From the NCBI GenBank assembly GCA_035574155.1, contig DATLZD010000042.1, positions 1 through 8,195 of the forward strand: a stretch of DNA of 8,195 bases, written 5' to 3'. Source of the DNA: HRBIN24 sp035574155 (lineage in GTDB: Bacteria > Chloroflexota > Dehalococcoidia > SM23-28-2 > HRBIN24). The number at the start of each line of letters is the position of its first letter. The stretch's first letter is position 1. Below, in pieces: positions 1-5,698 of the stretch. The notes below the pieces were generated by a model. That model did no database searches. It was not told where the DNA came from and saw only the letters and a list, made by a program, of their open reading frames with translations. Both the position numbers and the translations under genes were made by a program.

Positions 1-199
1 GAGAGTAGAGGGCGCGCGCCCAGCCCCGCCAGCGGCGTCGACCCAGGTAGACCGACGCCAGCACCAGCACCATCAGGCAGGCGCCGGCCAGGACGATGGC
101 CGGCGGGCCTGCCCCCTCCACGAGCGCCAGGTATGCGCCAAGGGCTGCCAGCACGATAGTGGCGAGAGCCAAGAGGGGCCTCAGGTCCCCGCCGGACAC
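1..199 (-). CDS. Membrane protein N-terminus, probable sensor histidine kinase (partial)
   Basis: The first 66 codons of a gene running off the left edge. It starts at a GTG at 199-197, with a GAGGGGTGAG Shine-Dalgarno-like stretch just upstream. The visible protein has two hydrophobic segments, about residues 8-27 and 33-52, joined by a loop of only about five residues. Arg7 lies before the first segment and Arg-Arg-Arg (54-56) after the second, which suits both ends being cytoplasmic. No catalytic domain (HAMP, His box, ATPase) is inside the window. The kinase assignment rests on position: it follows an OmpR-family response regulator on the same strand after 40 bases, the usual operon order. 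The short loop leaves almost no extracytoplasmic sensor, so any signal would be sensed in the membrane or cytoplasm. It could instead be an unrelated two-TM protein. Confidence 0.6.
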   Translation of the reverse strand, partial: MSGGDLRPLLALATIVLAALGAYLALVEGAGPPAIVLAGACLMVLVLASVYLGRRRWRGWARALYS

Positions 200-239
200 G
201 GCTCACCCCTCAGGCAGCGGTGGGGCTGCCTCCCCCACC

Positions 240-920
240 TCACCCCTCGAAGCGGTAGCCCAGGCCCCGCACGGTGATGATGCGGGTGGGTTTGCCGGGC
301 GTCTCCTCGATCTTCTCTCGCAGCCAGCGCACGTGCACGTCCACGGTGCGGGTATCGCCGGCATACTCGTAGCCCCACACCTGGTCCAGCAGCTCCTCGC
401 GACTGAAGGCGCGGCCCCGGTGCCGCATGAAGAAGGCCAGCAGGTCGAACTCCTTGGGCTTCAGCGGCAGGGGGGCATCGCCGCGATAGGCCTCTCGCCG
501 CCTCAGGTCGAGGCGGAGGTCGCCCGAGACGATGGTGTCCCCTTGGTGCTGCAGGCCCTGGGCACGGCGCAGGAGTGCCCGCACCCTGGCCAGTAGCTCG
601 CGCATGGAGAAGGGCTTAGCGACGTAGTCGTCGGCCCCCAGCTCCAGCCCCACCACCCTGTCCGTCTCGTCGCCCTTGGCGGTGAGCATTATGATGGGCA
701 CCGAGGACTCGCGGCGCAGTCGGCGACAGACCTCGAAGCCGTCCAGGCCCGGCAGCAACACGTCCAGGATGACCACGTCGGGCGACTGACTGCGGGCCAA
801 CTGGAGGGCGGTCTCGCCGTCGGCCGCCTCCAGGACCTGGAAGCCCTCCCTCTCCAGGGTGTAGCGGAGGGCAGCCACCAGGGTAGGCTCGTCGTCCACC
901 ACCAGGACCTTTCTCGCCAT
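240..920 (-). CDS. OmpR/PhoB-family two-component response regulator
   Basis: A 226-residue DNA-binding response regulator, the usual length for this family. The receiver domain (about residues 1-120) has the acidic pair Asp9/Asp10, phosphoacceptor Asp53 in VILDVLLPG, switch Thr80 (MLTA) and Lys102 (KPF). The C-terminal winged helix (about 128-226) has the family features KPKEFDLLAFF, the recognition-helix region around RTVDVHVRWLR, and the terminal VRGLGYRFEG hairpin. The frame stays open far upstream, but the ATG at 920 puts the start at MARKVLVVDDEP, the normal beginning of the receiver domain. There is no clear Shine-Dalgarno before this ATG, and a TATAAT lies only nine bases upstream, so the message may be nearly leaderless. 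It is transcribed away from the sulfur operon and is followed by the putative kinase. Target genes and signal cannot be read from the sequence. Confidence 0.93.
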   Translation of the reverse strand: MARKVLVVDDEPTLVAALRYTLEREGFQVLEAADGETALQLARSQSPDVVILDVLLPGLDGFEVCRRLRRESSVPIIMLTAKGDETDRVVGLELGADDYVAKPFSMRELLARVRALLRRAQGLQHQGDTIVSGDLRLDLRRREAYRGDAPLPLKPKEFDLLAFFMRHRGRAFSREELLDQVWGYEYAGDTRTVDVHVRWLREKIEETPGKPTRIITVRGLGYRFEG

Positions 921-929
921 CGCAAGGCC

Positions 930-935
930 ATTATA
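930..935 (-). promoter_or_regulatory. Candidate -10 box (TATAAT) for the response regulator
   Basis: A perfect TATAAT reads on the minus strand, nine bases before the ATG at 920. Initiation at the usual distance would leave a 5' UTR of about 0-4 bases, consistent with the absence of a Shine-Dalgarno. No recognisable -35 hexamer lies 16-19 bases upstream, so this may be a chance match or an activator-dependent promoter. Confidence 0.35.
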
Positions 936-957
936 GGCCACCGCCTGGGCACCATCG

Positions 958-986
958 TTGACACAGGTCGGGGGGCGTGTTAGCAT
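958..986 (+). promoter_or_regulatory. Promoter of the SAM-riboswitch operon
   Basis: A perfect -35 hexamer TTGACA (958-963) is followed by a 17-base spacer and the -10 hexamer TAGCAT (981-986), which carries an extended -10 TG at 978-979. Predicted initiation near 992-994 places the start about 18 bases before the riboswitch P1 stem, as expected for a leader RNA. Confidence 0.7.
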
Positions 987-1010
987 ACGCACTCGACAAC
1001 AGAATATGGC

Positions 1011-1137
1011 CCCTCTTATCCAGAGTGGTGGAGGGAACGGCCCGGTGAAGCCCGGCAACCGGCCGGGGCCTGCCTGAGGGAGGCCCCTGCAGCGGTGCCA
1101 ACGCCGTCCCCGCCTCCGGCGGGGGACGATAAGGGGG
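1011..1137 (+). ncRNA. SAM-I (S-box) riboswitch aptamer
   Basis: The S-box core is recognisable by eye: CTTATCCAGAG, then GGTGGAGGGAACGGCCC, then GGTGAAGCCCGGCAACC, and later GGTGCCAAC. A ten-pair P1 stem joins 1011-1020 to 1128-1137 (one G-U). P3 is the GGGGCCT/AGGCCCC hairpin around 1065-1087. P4 is a strong GC hairpin around 1105-1128 with a small loop. In this family, SAM binding stabilises P1 and normally turns expression off. The aptamer lies in the leader of the ThrC-like gene and is followed by a terminator, so it should lower expression of the downstream operon when SAM is plentiful. Confidence 0.93.
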
Positions 1138-1151
1138 AGAAAAGGCGAAGC

Positions 1152-1187
1152 AAGGCCTCTTCTCGACACCGGAAGGGGCTTTTCTTT
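1152..1187 (+). terminator. Intrinsic terminator of the SAM-riboswitch expression platform
   Basis: An 11-pair stem (1152-1162 with 1172-1182, including G-U pairs) with a nine-base loop runs into a T-rich tract, TTTTCTTT, ending at 1187. A competing helix is possible between GAGAAAAGG (1137-1145) and CCTCTTCTC (1156-1164), eight of nine pairs, which would break the terminator stem and could serve as the antiterminator. The arrangement suits transcriptional attenuation by SAM. The 98 bases from here to the start codon at 1286 show nothing else beyond an AGGAGG Shine-Dalgarno at 1271-1276. Confidence 0.75.
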
Positions 1188-1285
1188 AAGCCAGGCGGAG
1201 GCGAAGCAGGGGTCGAAGGACGTAGCGCCAGGCCACGGCGGTCGGGAGGAGCCAGGGCACTATCTTGGGCAGGAGGTCTGGCGGC

Positions 1286-2536
1286 ATGTCCTTCGCAAAG
1301 AACCTGCGCTGCCGCGAGTGCGGGCGGCTCTACCCGCTCGACCCCATATACGTCTGCGAGTTCTGCTTCGGCCCCTTGGAGGTCATGTATGACTACGAGG
1401 CCCTGCGTCGGCACATATCACGTCGGCGCATCGAGCAGGGGCCCCTGACCATCTGGCGCTACGCCGACCTCCTGCCCGCCGAGGGCGAGCCGGTGGACAT
1501 CGGTGCCGGCTTCACTCCGCTCCTGGAGGCCCGCAACCTTGGCCGCGCCCTCGGCCTTCGCCATCTTTACCTCAAGAACGACTGCGTGAACCCCACCTGG
1601 TCCTTCAAGGACCGGGTGGTCTCGGTGGCGGCCACCAAGTCCCGAGAGTTCGGCTTCGATACCCTGGCCTGTGCCTCCACCGGCAACCTGGCCAACTCGG
1701 TTGCGGCCCACGCCGCCCGCGCCGGCCTGCGAGCGTTGGTCTTCGTGCCCGCCGACCTGGAGGTGGCCAAGATCCTGGGATCGGCCATATACGGGCCGGT
1801 GCTGGTGGCGGTGCGCGGGTCCTACGACGACGTGAACCGCCTGTGTAGCGAGCTGGCCGAGAAGTACCGCTGGGCCTTCGTCAACATCAACGTCCGCCCC
1901 TACTATGCCGAGGGGTCCAAGACCCTGGGCTACGAGGTGTGCGAGCAGCTGGGCTGGCGCGCCCCCGACCACTGCATAGTTCCCGCCGCCAGCGGCTCCC
2001 TCTTCACCAAGATCTACAAGGGCATCAAGGAGCTGGCCTGGCTGGGCCTCATCGAGTGGCGACGGCCCCGCATGAGCGCCGCCCAGGCCCTGGGCTGCTC
2101 GCCCATCGTGGAGGCCTGGGACCGGGGCAGCTTCGACATCCGGCCCCAGCGGCCCAACACCATTGCCAAGTCCCTGGCCATCGGCAACCCCGCCGATGGC
2201 TACTACGCCCTCAAGGTGCTGGCCGAAACGGGCGGCTATGGGGTGGCGGTCAGCGACGAGGAGGTGGTGGAGGGCATCAAGCTCCTGGCCGAGACCGAGG
2301 GTATCTTTGCCGAGACGGCCGGGGGCGTGGTGGTGGCCGCCCTGCGGCGCCTGGCCCGCGAGGGACGTATCGACGCCGACGAGACCGTGGTAGCCTTCAT
2401 AACGGGGGCCGGGCTGAAGACGGCCGAGGCCGTCCAGGGCGCCCTGGCGCAGCCAGTGCTGGTGGACCCCACCATCGCCTCCTTCGAGGAGGCCATCGCC
2501 CAGCGGCAGGGTGCCCTGCCCACCGCCCGCGGCTAG
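1286..2536 (+). CDS. Threonine synthase family PLP enzyme, candidate homocysteine synthase
   Basis: A 416-residue fold-type II PLP enzyme that a pipeline would call threonine synthase (thrC). The ATG at 1286 is chosen over upstream TTG codons because AGGAGG (1271-1276) sits nine bases before it. An N-terminal zinc ribbon (Cys9-x2-Cys12, Cys24-x2-Cys27) precedes the catalytic domain. Lys108 in NPTWSFKDR is the PLP-binding lysine, STGNLANS (131-138) is the cofactor or phosphate loop, and ITGAGLK is near the C-terminus. Known threonine synthases convert O-phosphohomoserine to threonine. The gene is first in an operon behind a SAM-I riboswitch and is followed by a NIL-domain protein and a CysO-like sulfur carrier, with no hom or thrB nearby. 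I infer that it may instead use O-phosphohomoserine plus a carrier thiocarboxylate to make homocysteine. I recall a similar ThrC-like enzyme and carrier reported from Streptomyces but cannot verify that here. Family is certain, substrate outcome is not. Confidence 0.9.
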   Translation: MSFAKNLRCRECGRLYPLDPIYVCEFCFGPLEVMYDYEALRRHISRRRIEQGPLTIWRYADLLPAEGEPVDIGAGFTPLLEARNLGRALGLRHLYLKNDCVNPTWSFKDRVVSVAATKSREFGFDTLACASTGNLANSVAAHAARAGLRALVFVPADLEVAKILGSAIYGPVLVAVRGSYDDVNRLCSELAEKYRWAFVNINVRPYYAEGSKTLGYEVCEQLGWRAPDHCIVPAASGSLFTKIYKGIKELAWLGLIEWRRPRMSAAQALGCSPIVEAWDRGSFDIRPQRPNTIAKSLAIGNPADGYYALKVLAETGGYGVAVSDEEVVEGIKLLAETEGIFAETAGGVVVAALRRLAREGRIDADETVVAFITGAGLKTAEAVQGALAQPVLVDPTIASFEEAIAQRQGALPTARG

Positions 2537-2545
2537 GAGTCAGCG

Positions 2546-2788
2546 GTGGCCAAGCAGAGGGTCAAGTTCACGTTCCCGCCACACCTCATCCAGGAGCCCA
2601 TCATCTGGCGCCTGGGCAGACAGTTCGACCTGGTCACCAACATCCGCCGGGCCGACGTGACCGAGGACCGGGGCTGGGTGATACTGGAGCTGGAAGGGGA
2701 GATGGAGGAGATCGAGCGGGGCATCCGCTGGGTCCAGGAACAAGGGGTTCGGGTGGACCCCGTCCCGGGCGACATCGTGGAGGGATAG
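2546..2788 (+). CDS. Stand-alone NIL-domain protein
   Basis: An 80-residue protein starting at GTG 2546, with AGGAG six bases upstream and only nine bases after the previous stop. Almost the whole chain is one NIL-type ferredoxin-like fold: an opening strand KFTFPP, a helix ending in FDLVTNIRRADV (about 27-38), the strand GWVILELEGE, a helix of about 53-66, and GVRVDP near the end. NIL domains are known at the C-terminus of the methionine importer ATPase MetN, where they bind methionine and inhibit, and beside Fe-S domains in an archaeal homocysteine-forming system. This one has no attached domain and no cysteine, so it cannot carry sulfur or a cluster itself. Lying in a SAM-controlled operon between the PLP enzyme and the carrier, it could be a methionine-sensing or scaffold subunit of that enzyme. 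That role is inference. Confidence 0.8.
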   Translation: MAKQRVKFTFPPHLIQEPIIWRLGRQFDLVTNIRRADVTEDRGWVILELEGEMEEIERGIRWVQEQGVRVDPVPGDIVEG

Positions 2789-2798
2789 AGGAGAGGCG

Positions 2799-3074
2799 AT
2801 GAGCGTTACGGTGCGCATCCCCACACCGCTGAGGGCCCTCACCGGCCAACAGGACGTAGTGATCGGCGACGGCAGCCGCCTGATCGAATGCATCGAGGCC
2901 CTGGACGCCCGTTACCCAGGCATCAAGGAGCGCCTGGTGGACGAAACGGGCCAGATCCGCCGCTTCGTCAACATCTACGTCAACGGCGAGGACGTCCGCT
3001 TCTTGCAGGGGCTGGATACCCCCCTGAAGCCCGGGGACGAGGTGAGCATCGTCCCCGCCGTGGCCGGGGGCTGA
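2799..3074 (+). CDS. CysO/MoaD-like sulfur carrier protein, mature Gly-Gly end (carrier 1)
   Basis: A 91-residue ubiquitin-fold sulfur carrier, starting at ATG 2799 behind GAGGAGAGG. It resembles remembered Mycobacterium tuberculosis CysO along its whole length: an opening MSVTVRIPTPLR, the central RRFVNIYVNGEDVRF (about 55-69), and the end VSIVPAVAGG. The terminal Gly90-Gly91 is the site where an E1-like enzyme adenylates the carboxylate before it becomes a thiocarboxylate. The chain ends exactly at Gly-Gly and needs no trimming, unlike the other two CysO-like domains nearby. It is third in the SAM-riboswitch operon, ten bases after the NIL gene, which suggests service to the ThrC-like enzyme rather than to molybdopterin synthesis. 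No moaE or other molybdopterin gene is present. Confidence 0.9.
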   Translation: MSVTVRIPTPLRALTGQQDVVIGDGSRLIECIEALDARYPGIKERLVDETGQIRRFVNIYVNGEDVRFLQGLDTPLKPGDEVSIVPAVAGG

Positions 3075-3092
3075 GGCCCCACCGCCCTGTCC

Positions 3093-3122
3093 TTGCCCCG
3101 CCCCTGTGGGGCATGGTATGAT
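3093..3122 (+). promoter_or_regulatory. Candidate promoter of the Rrf2-cysK operon
   Basis: A -35-like TTGCCC (3093-3098) is followed by an 18-base spacer and TATGAT (3117-3122), which is preceded by an extended -10 TG at 3114-3115. Initiation would fall near 3129, inside the IscR-like operator, leaving a leader of about 36 bases before the Rrf2 start. The -35 is poor, so the extended -10 would carry the activity. Confidence 0.5.
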
Positions 3123-3145
3123 TGTTGACGGGATTACTCTACTTT
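3121..3145 (+). promoter_or_regulatory. IscR type-1-like operator before the Rrf2 gene
   Basis: This 25-base stretch reads ATTGTTGACGGG then ATTACTCTACTTT. Set against the remembered IscR type-1 consensus (the imperfect palindrome with GACT and AGTC half-sites), 19 of 25 positions agree, including TTGAC on the left and T-C then T-T on the right. It overlaps the predicted -10 and transcription start and sits 20 bases before the regulator's start codon, where an autorepressor site would be expected. Confidence 0.45.
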
Positions 3146-3164
3146 TTGGGGGAACGGACGGGGC

Positions 3165-3608
3165 ATGCGCGTCTCCACCAAGGGCGACTATGGGATACGG
3201 GCCCTCATCGAGCTGGCCCACCACTACGGCGAGGGGCGGCCCATCCAGAGCAGCGAAATAGCGGCCCGCCAGAAGATACCCGAGTCCTACCTGGAGCAGC
3301 TACTGGCCACCCTGCGCCGCGCCGGCTTTATCCGTTCCATCCGGGGGCCCGCCGGCGGCCACGCCCTGCTGCGGCACCCCGACGAGATCCGCGTCAGCGA
3401 GGTGGTGGAGGCCCTGGAGGGCAAGATCATGCCCATCGAGTGCCTGGACGAGGCCTCCGAGTGCACCCGGACCGGCGGCTGTGCCCAGCGGGAAATGTGG
3501 GAGCGCGTCCAGCAGGCCATACTGGAGGTGCTGGAGAGCACCACCATCGGCGAGCTGGCAGCCAGGGACAGGCAGCGGGCCGTCAAGGCCGACCGTTATG
3601 TCATCTGA
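3165..3608 (+). CDS. Rrf2-family transcriptional regulator, IscR-like
   Basis: A 147-residue Rrf2 regulator, normal length, with the ATG at 3165 giving the family's usual opening MRVSTKGDYGIRAL. Residues about 1-70 form the winged helix, with PESYLEQLLATLRRAG as the recognition-helix region and RGPAGGHAL as the wing. After a dimerisation helix there are three cysteines, Cys93, Cys100 and Cys106, spaced x6 and x5. This is close to the x5/x5 cluster ligands of IscR, so the protein probably binds an Fe-S cluster rather than being the ligand-free CymR type. It lies 12 bases before a cysteine synthase and behind an IscR-like operator, so it likely represses itself and the cysteine genes, releasing them when Fe-S supply or cysteine status falls. 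Cluster binding and target genes are inferred. No strong Shine-Dalgarno is visible. Confidence 0.92.
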   Translation: MRVSTKGDYGIRALIELAHHYGEGRPIQSSEIAARQKIPESYLEQLLATLRRAGFIRSIRGPAGGHALLRHPDEIRVSEVVEALEGKIMPIECLDEASECTRTGGCAQREMWERVQQAILEVLESTTIGELAARDRQRAVKADRYVI

Positions 3609-3620
3609 GGCGGGACAGGA

Positions 3621-4541
3621 ATGCCTAGGCGCGGCCGGATAGCCGATAGCGTCCTCGACCTCATCGGCGACACCCCCATGGTCCGCCTGCGCAGGGTGGT
3701 GCCCGAGGGGGCGGCCGAGGTGCTGGCCAAGGTGGAGTCCCTCAACCCGGCCGGCTCCGTCAAGGACCGCATCGCCCTGGCCATGATCGAGGACGCCGAG
3801 CGCCGTGGCCTCATCAAGCCGGGCGACACCATCGTGGAACCCACCAGCGGCAACACGGGTATCGGCCTGGCCATGGTGGCCGCCGTCAAGGGCTACCGCC
3901 TCATCGTCACCATGCCCGAGGACATGAGCCTGGCCCGGCGCGACCTGCTGGCGAGGTTCGGCGCTGAGGTGGTGCTCACGCCGGCCATCGAGGGCATGAC
4001 GGGGGCCGTGTATGCCGCCGAGGAGCTGGTGCGCAACAACCCGGGCTACTTCATGCCCCAGCAGTTCGAGAACCCGGCCAACCCCGAGATCCACCGTCGC
4101 ACCACTGCCCTCGAGGTGCTGGAGGCCACCGAGGGCCGGCTGGACGCCTTTGTGGCGGGCGTGGGCACCGGCGGCACCATCACCGGCGTGGGGGAGGTCC
4201 TTAAGGAGCACGATCCCAACATCCTGGTGGTGGCGGTGGAGCCGGCCCGCTCGCCAGTGCTCCAGGGTGGCCGCCCCGGGCTGCATGGCATCCAGGGCAT
4301 CGGCGCCAGCTTCGTGCCCGGGGTCCTGAACCGGCGCATCATCGACCAGGTCATAGGCATCGGCGACGAGGAGGCCATGAACATGGCCCGCCGCCTGGCC
4401 CGGGAGGAAGGGCTCCTGGTGGGCATCTCCTCCGGGGCCAATGTGGCCGCCGCCATCAGGGTGGCGCGGCGCCTGGGCAGGGGCAAGCGGGTGGTGACGG
4501 TGCTCCCCGACACGGGCGAGCGCTACAGCTTCCTGGAGTGA
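3621..4541 (+). CDS. cysK: Cysteine synthase, CysK-type O-acetylserine sulfhydrylase
   Basis: A 306-residue fold-type II PLP enzyme of standard length for O-acetylserine sulfhydrylase. It joins sulfide to O-acetylserine to make cysteine in the cytoplasm. Lys48 in NPAGSVKDR is the PLP lysine, TSGNTG (75-80) is the substrate-binding loop, GTGGTITG binds the cofactor phosphate, and GISSGAN is near the C-terminus. HGIQGIGASFVPG is the segment typical of the acetylserine class, in contrast to the LRSLDEGF segment of the second enzyme at 5967-6977. It starts at ATG 3621 behind GACAGGA, 12 bases after the Rrf2 gene, so the two are probably cotranscribed and controlled by that regulator. It could take sulfide or, like CysM, a carrier thiocarboxylate; the sequence does not settle this. 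Confidence 0.93.
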   Translation: MPRRGRIADSVLDLIGDTPMVRLRRVVPEGAAEVLAKVESLNPAGSVKDRIALAMIEDAERRGLIKPGDTIVEPTSGNTGIGLAMVAAVKGYRLIVTMPEDMSLARRDLLARFGAEVVLTPAIEGMTGAVYAAEELVRNNPGYFMPQQFENPANPEIHRRTTALEVLEATEGRLDAFVAGVGTGGTITGVGEVLKEHDPNILVVAVEPARSPVLQGGRPGLHGIQGIGASFVPGVLNRRIIDQVIGIGDEEAMNMARRLAREEGLLVGISSGANVAAAIRVARRLGRGKRVVTVLPDTGERYSFLE

Positions 4542-4557
4542 TAGGAGGAGAGGAGCT

Positions 4558-5649
4558 TTGGGCGTGAACGTCTACATACCGACGCCCTTCCGCAAGCTGG
4601 CGGGTAACCAGGCCTACGTACAGGCCGAGGGCCGCACCGTGCAGGAGGTGCTGGAGCACCTGGCCCAGCGCTACCCAGGCCTGGCCAGCATGGTCTTCGA
4701 CCAGGACCGGCGTATCCAGGCCCACATCAACGTCTACCTCAACAGCCAGGAGATCCACAGCCTGCAAGGCCCCGAGACGCCGGTAAGGGACGGGGACGAG
4801 GTGGCGGTCATCCCTGCCCTGGCCGGCGGGCAGGTCCTTACCCCCGAGCAGGTGATGCGCTACTCGCGTCACATCATCATGCCCCAGGTGGGGCCTTTGG
4901 GACAGCGCAAGCTGATGGCGGCCAAGGTGCTGGTGGTGGGGGCCGGCGGACTGGGCGGGCCGGCGGCCCTGTACCTGGCCCTGGCGGGGGTGGGCACCAT
5001 TGGCATAGTCGACTTCGACGTGGTGGACCTTTCTAACCTGCAGCGACAGGTCCTGCACCAGAACGACGACGTGGGCAAGCCCAAGACCCAGTCCGCCAAG
5101 GAGACGCTGTTGGCCTACAACCCGGACGTGAACGTTGTCCTGCATGAGGCGCCCCTCACGTCCGACAACGCCATGGACATCATCCCCCAGTACGACATCG
5201 TCATAAACGGGGCGGACAACTTCACCACCCGCTACCTGGTCAACGACGCCTGCTACTTCGCCAAGAAGCCGCTGGTGGACGCGGCCATCCTCATGTTCGA
5301 CGCCCAGTTGACGGTCTACGTGCCCGGGCAGGGCTGCTACCGCTGCCTGTTCCCCTCGCCGCCGCCGCCCGGCGCCGTGCCCAACTGCGCCGAGGCAGGC
5401 GTCCTGGGGGCGCTGACGGGCGTCATCGGGTCCCTGCAGGCCATCGAGGCCATGAAGCTGATCCTGGGCATCGGCGAGCCCATGGTGGGGCGGTTGCTGC
5501 TCTATGACGCCCTATCGGCCGAGTTCCGTACGGTGAAGGTGCGCCGTGACCCCAAGTGCCCCCTGTGCGGCGACGACCCCACCATCACCGAGCTGATCGA
5601 TTACGAGGGCTTCTGCGGCGCCCCATTCCCGGGCCGCCACGACCAGTAG
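4558..5649 (+). CDS. CysO/MoaD-like carrier fused to a MoeB/ThiF-type E1 enzyme (carrier 2)
   Basis: A 363-residue fusion. Residues 1-91 are a CysO-like ubiquitin-fold carrier ending in ALAGG, followed directly by Gln92 and, from about 95, a MoeB-type adenylyltransferase. The E1 part has GAGGLGG (128-134, ATP loop), NLQRQ (160-164, arginine finger), Asp220 in GADNF (adenylation aspartate), Cys277 in NCAEAG (equivalent to the MoeB cysteine) and two zinc pairs, Cys260/Cys263 and Cys334/Cys337. The C-terminus ends soon after LIDYEGFCG, where MoeZ-type proteins continue into a rhodanese domain; that domain is absent. The start is TTG 4558 (AGGAGG nine bases upstream, same length as carrier 1) or GTG 4564. 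It lies 16 bases after cysK. It probably charges the separate carriers; its own Gly-Gly could be used only after cleavage. Confidence 0.92.
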   Translation: MGVNVYIPTPFRKLAGNQAYVQAEGRTVQEVLEHLAQRYPGLASMVFDQDRRIQAHINVYLNSQEIHSLQGPETPVRDGDEVAVIPALAGGQVLTPEQVMRYSRHIIMPQVGPLGQRKLMAAKVLVVGAGGLGGPAALYLALAGVGTIGIVDFDVVDLSNLQRQVLHQNDDVGKPKTQSAKETLLAYNPDVNVVLHEAPLTSDNAMDIIPQYDIVINGADNFTTRYLVNDACYFAKKPLVDAAILMFDAQLTVYVPGQGCYRCLFPSPPPPGAVPNCAEAGVLGALTGVIGSLQAIEAMKLILGIGEPMVGRLLLYDALSAEFRTVKVRRDPKCPLCGDDPTITELIDYEGFCGAPFPGRHDQ

Positions 5650-5653
5650 GTAT

Positions 5654-5680
5654 GCGCAAAATAGACAGCGCAATTATAAT
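5654..5680 (+). promoter_or_regulatory. AT-rich TATAAT with direct repeats before carrier 3
   Basis: In the 49-base gap between the E1 gene and carrier 3 there is a perfect TATAAT (5675-5680) in otherwise GC-rich DNA, and GCGCAA is repeated 14 bases apart (5654-5659 and 5668-5673). No good -35 hexamer is placed 16-18 bases upstream. It may be an internal, activator-dependent promoter for carrier 3 and cysM, with the repeats as a binding site. Confidence 0.35.
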
Positions 5681-5698
5681 GAAGTGCAGGCAGGTGCC

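Noticed and set aside
96..596. A 166-codon open frame on the plus strand opposite the response regulator
   Set aside because: It is antisense to a clear OmpR-family gene, has no recognisable domain, and is the kind of long open frame expected in GC-rich DNA.
921..1169. N-terminal extension of the response regulator
   Set aside because: The frame is open, but the added sequence is low-complexity, crosses the divergent promoter and riboswitch, and the receiver domain begins normally at the ATG at 920.
1418..1972. Long minus-strand open frames opposite the sulfur genes (also 3300-4286, 4456-5145 and 5922-6647)
   Set aside because: They mirror the codon structure of the real plus-strand genes, are rich in His/Gly/Val/Asp repeats, and show no family motifs or ribosome sites.
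1939..2802. A 287-codon plus-strand frame overlapping the end of the ThrC-like gene
   Set aside because: It is an out-of-frame shadow rich in Arg/Gly/Pro/His, and the ThrC-like, NIL and carrier genes account for the region.
2799..3074. Carrier 1 as molybdopterin synthase small subunit MoaD or thiamine carrier ThiS
   Set aside because: The centre and end match CysO better, and no moaE, moaA, thiG or thiE is nearby; the context is cysteine and methionine metabolism.
3077..3113. Hairpins formed by GCCCCAC/GTGGGGC and TGCCCC/GGGGCA after carrier 1
   Set aside because: The stems are short and no T tract follows, so I do not call a terminator; they may only weakly separate the two operons.
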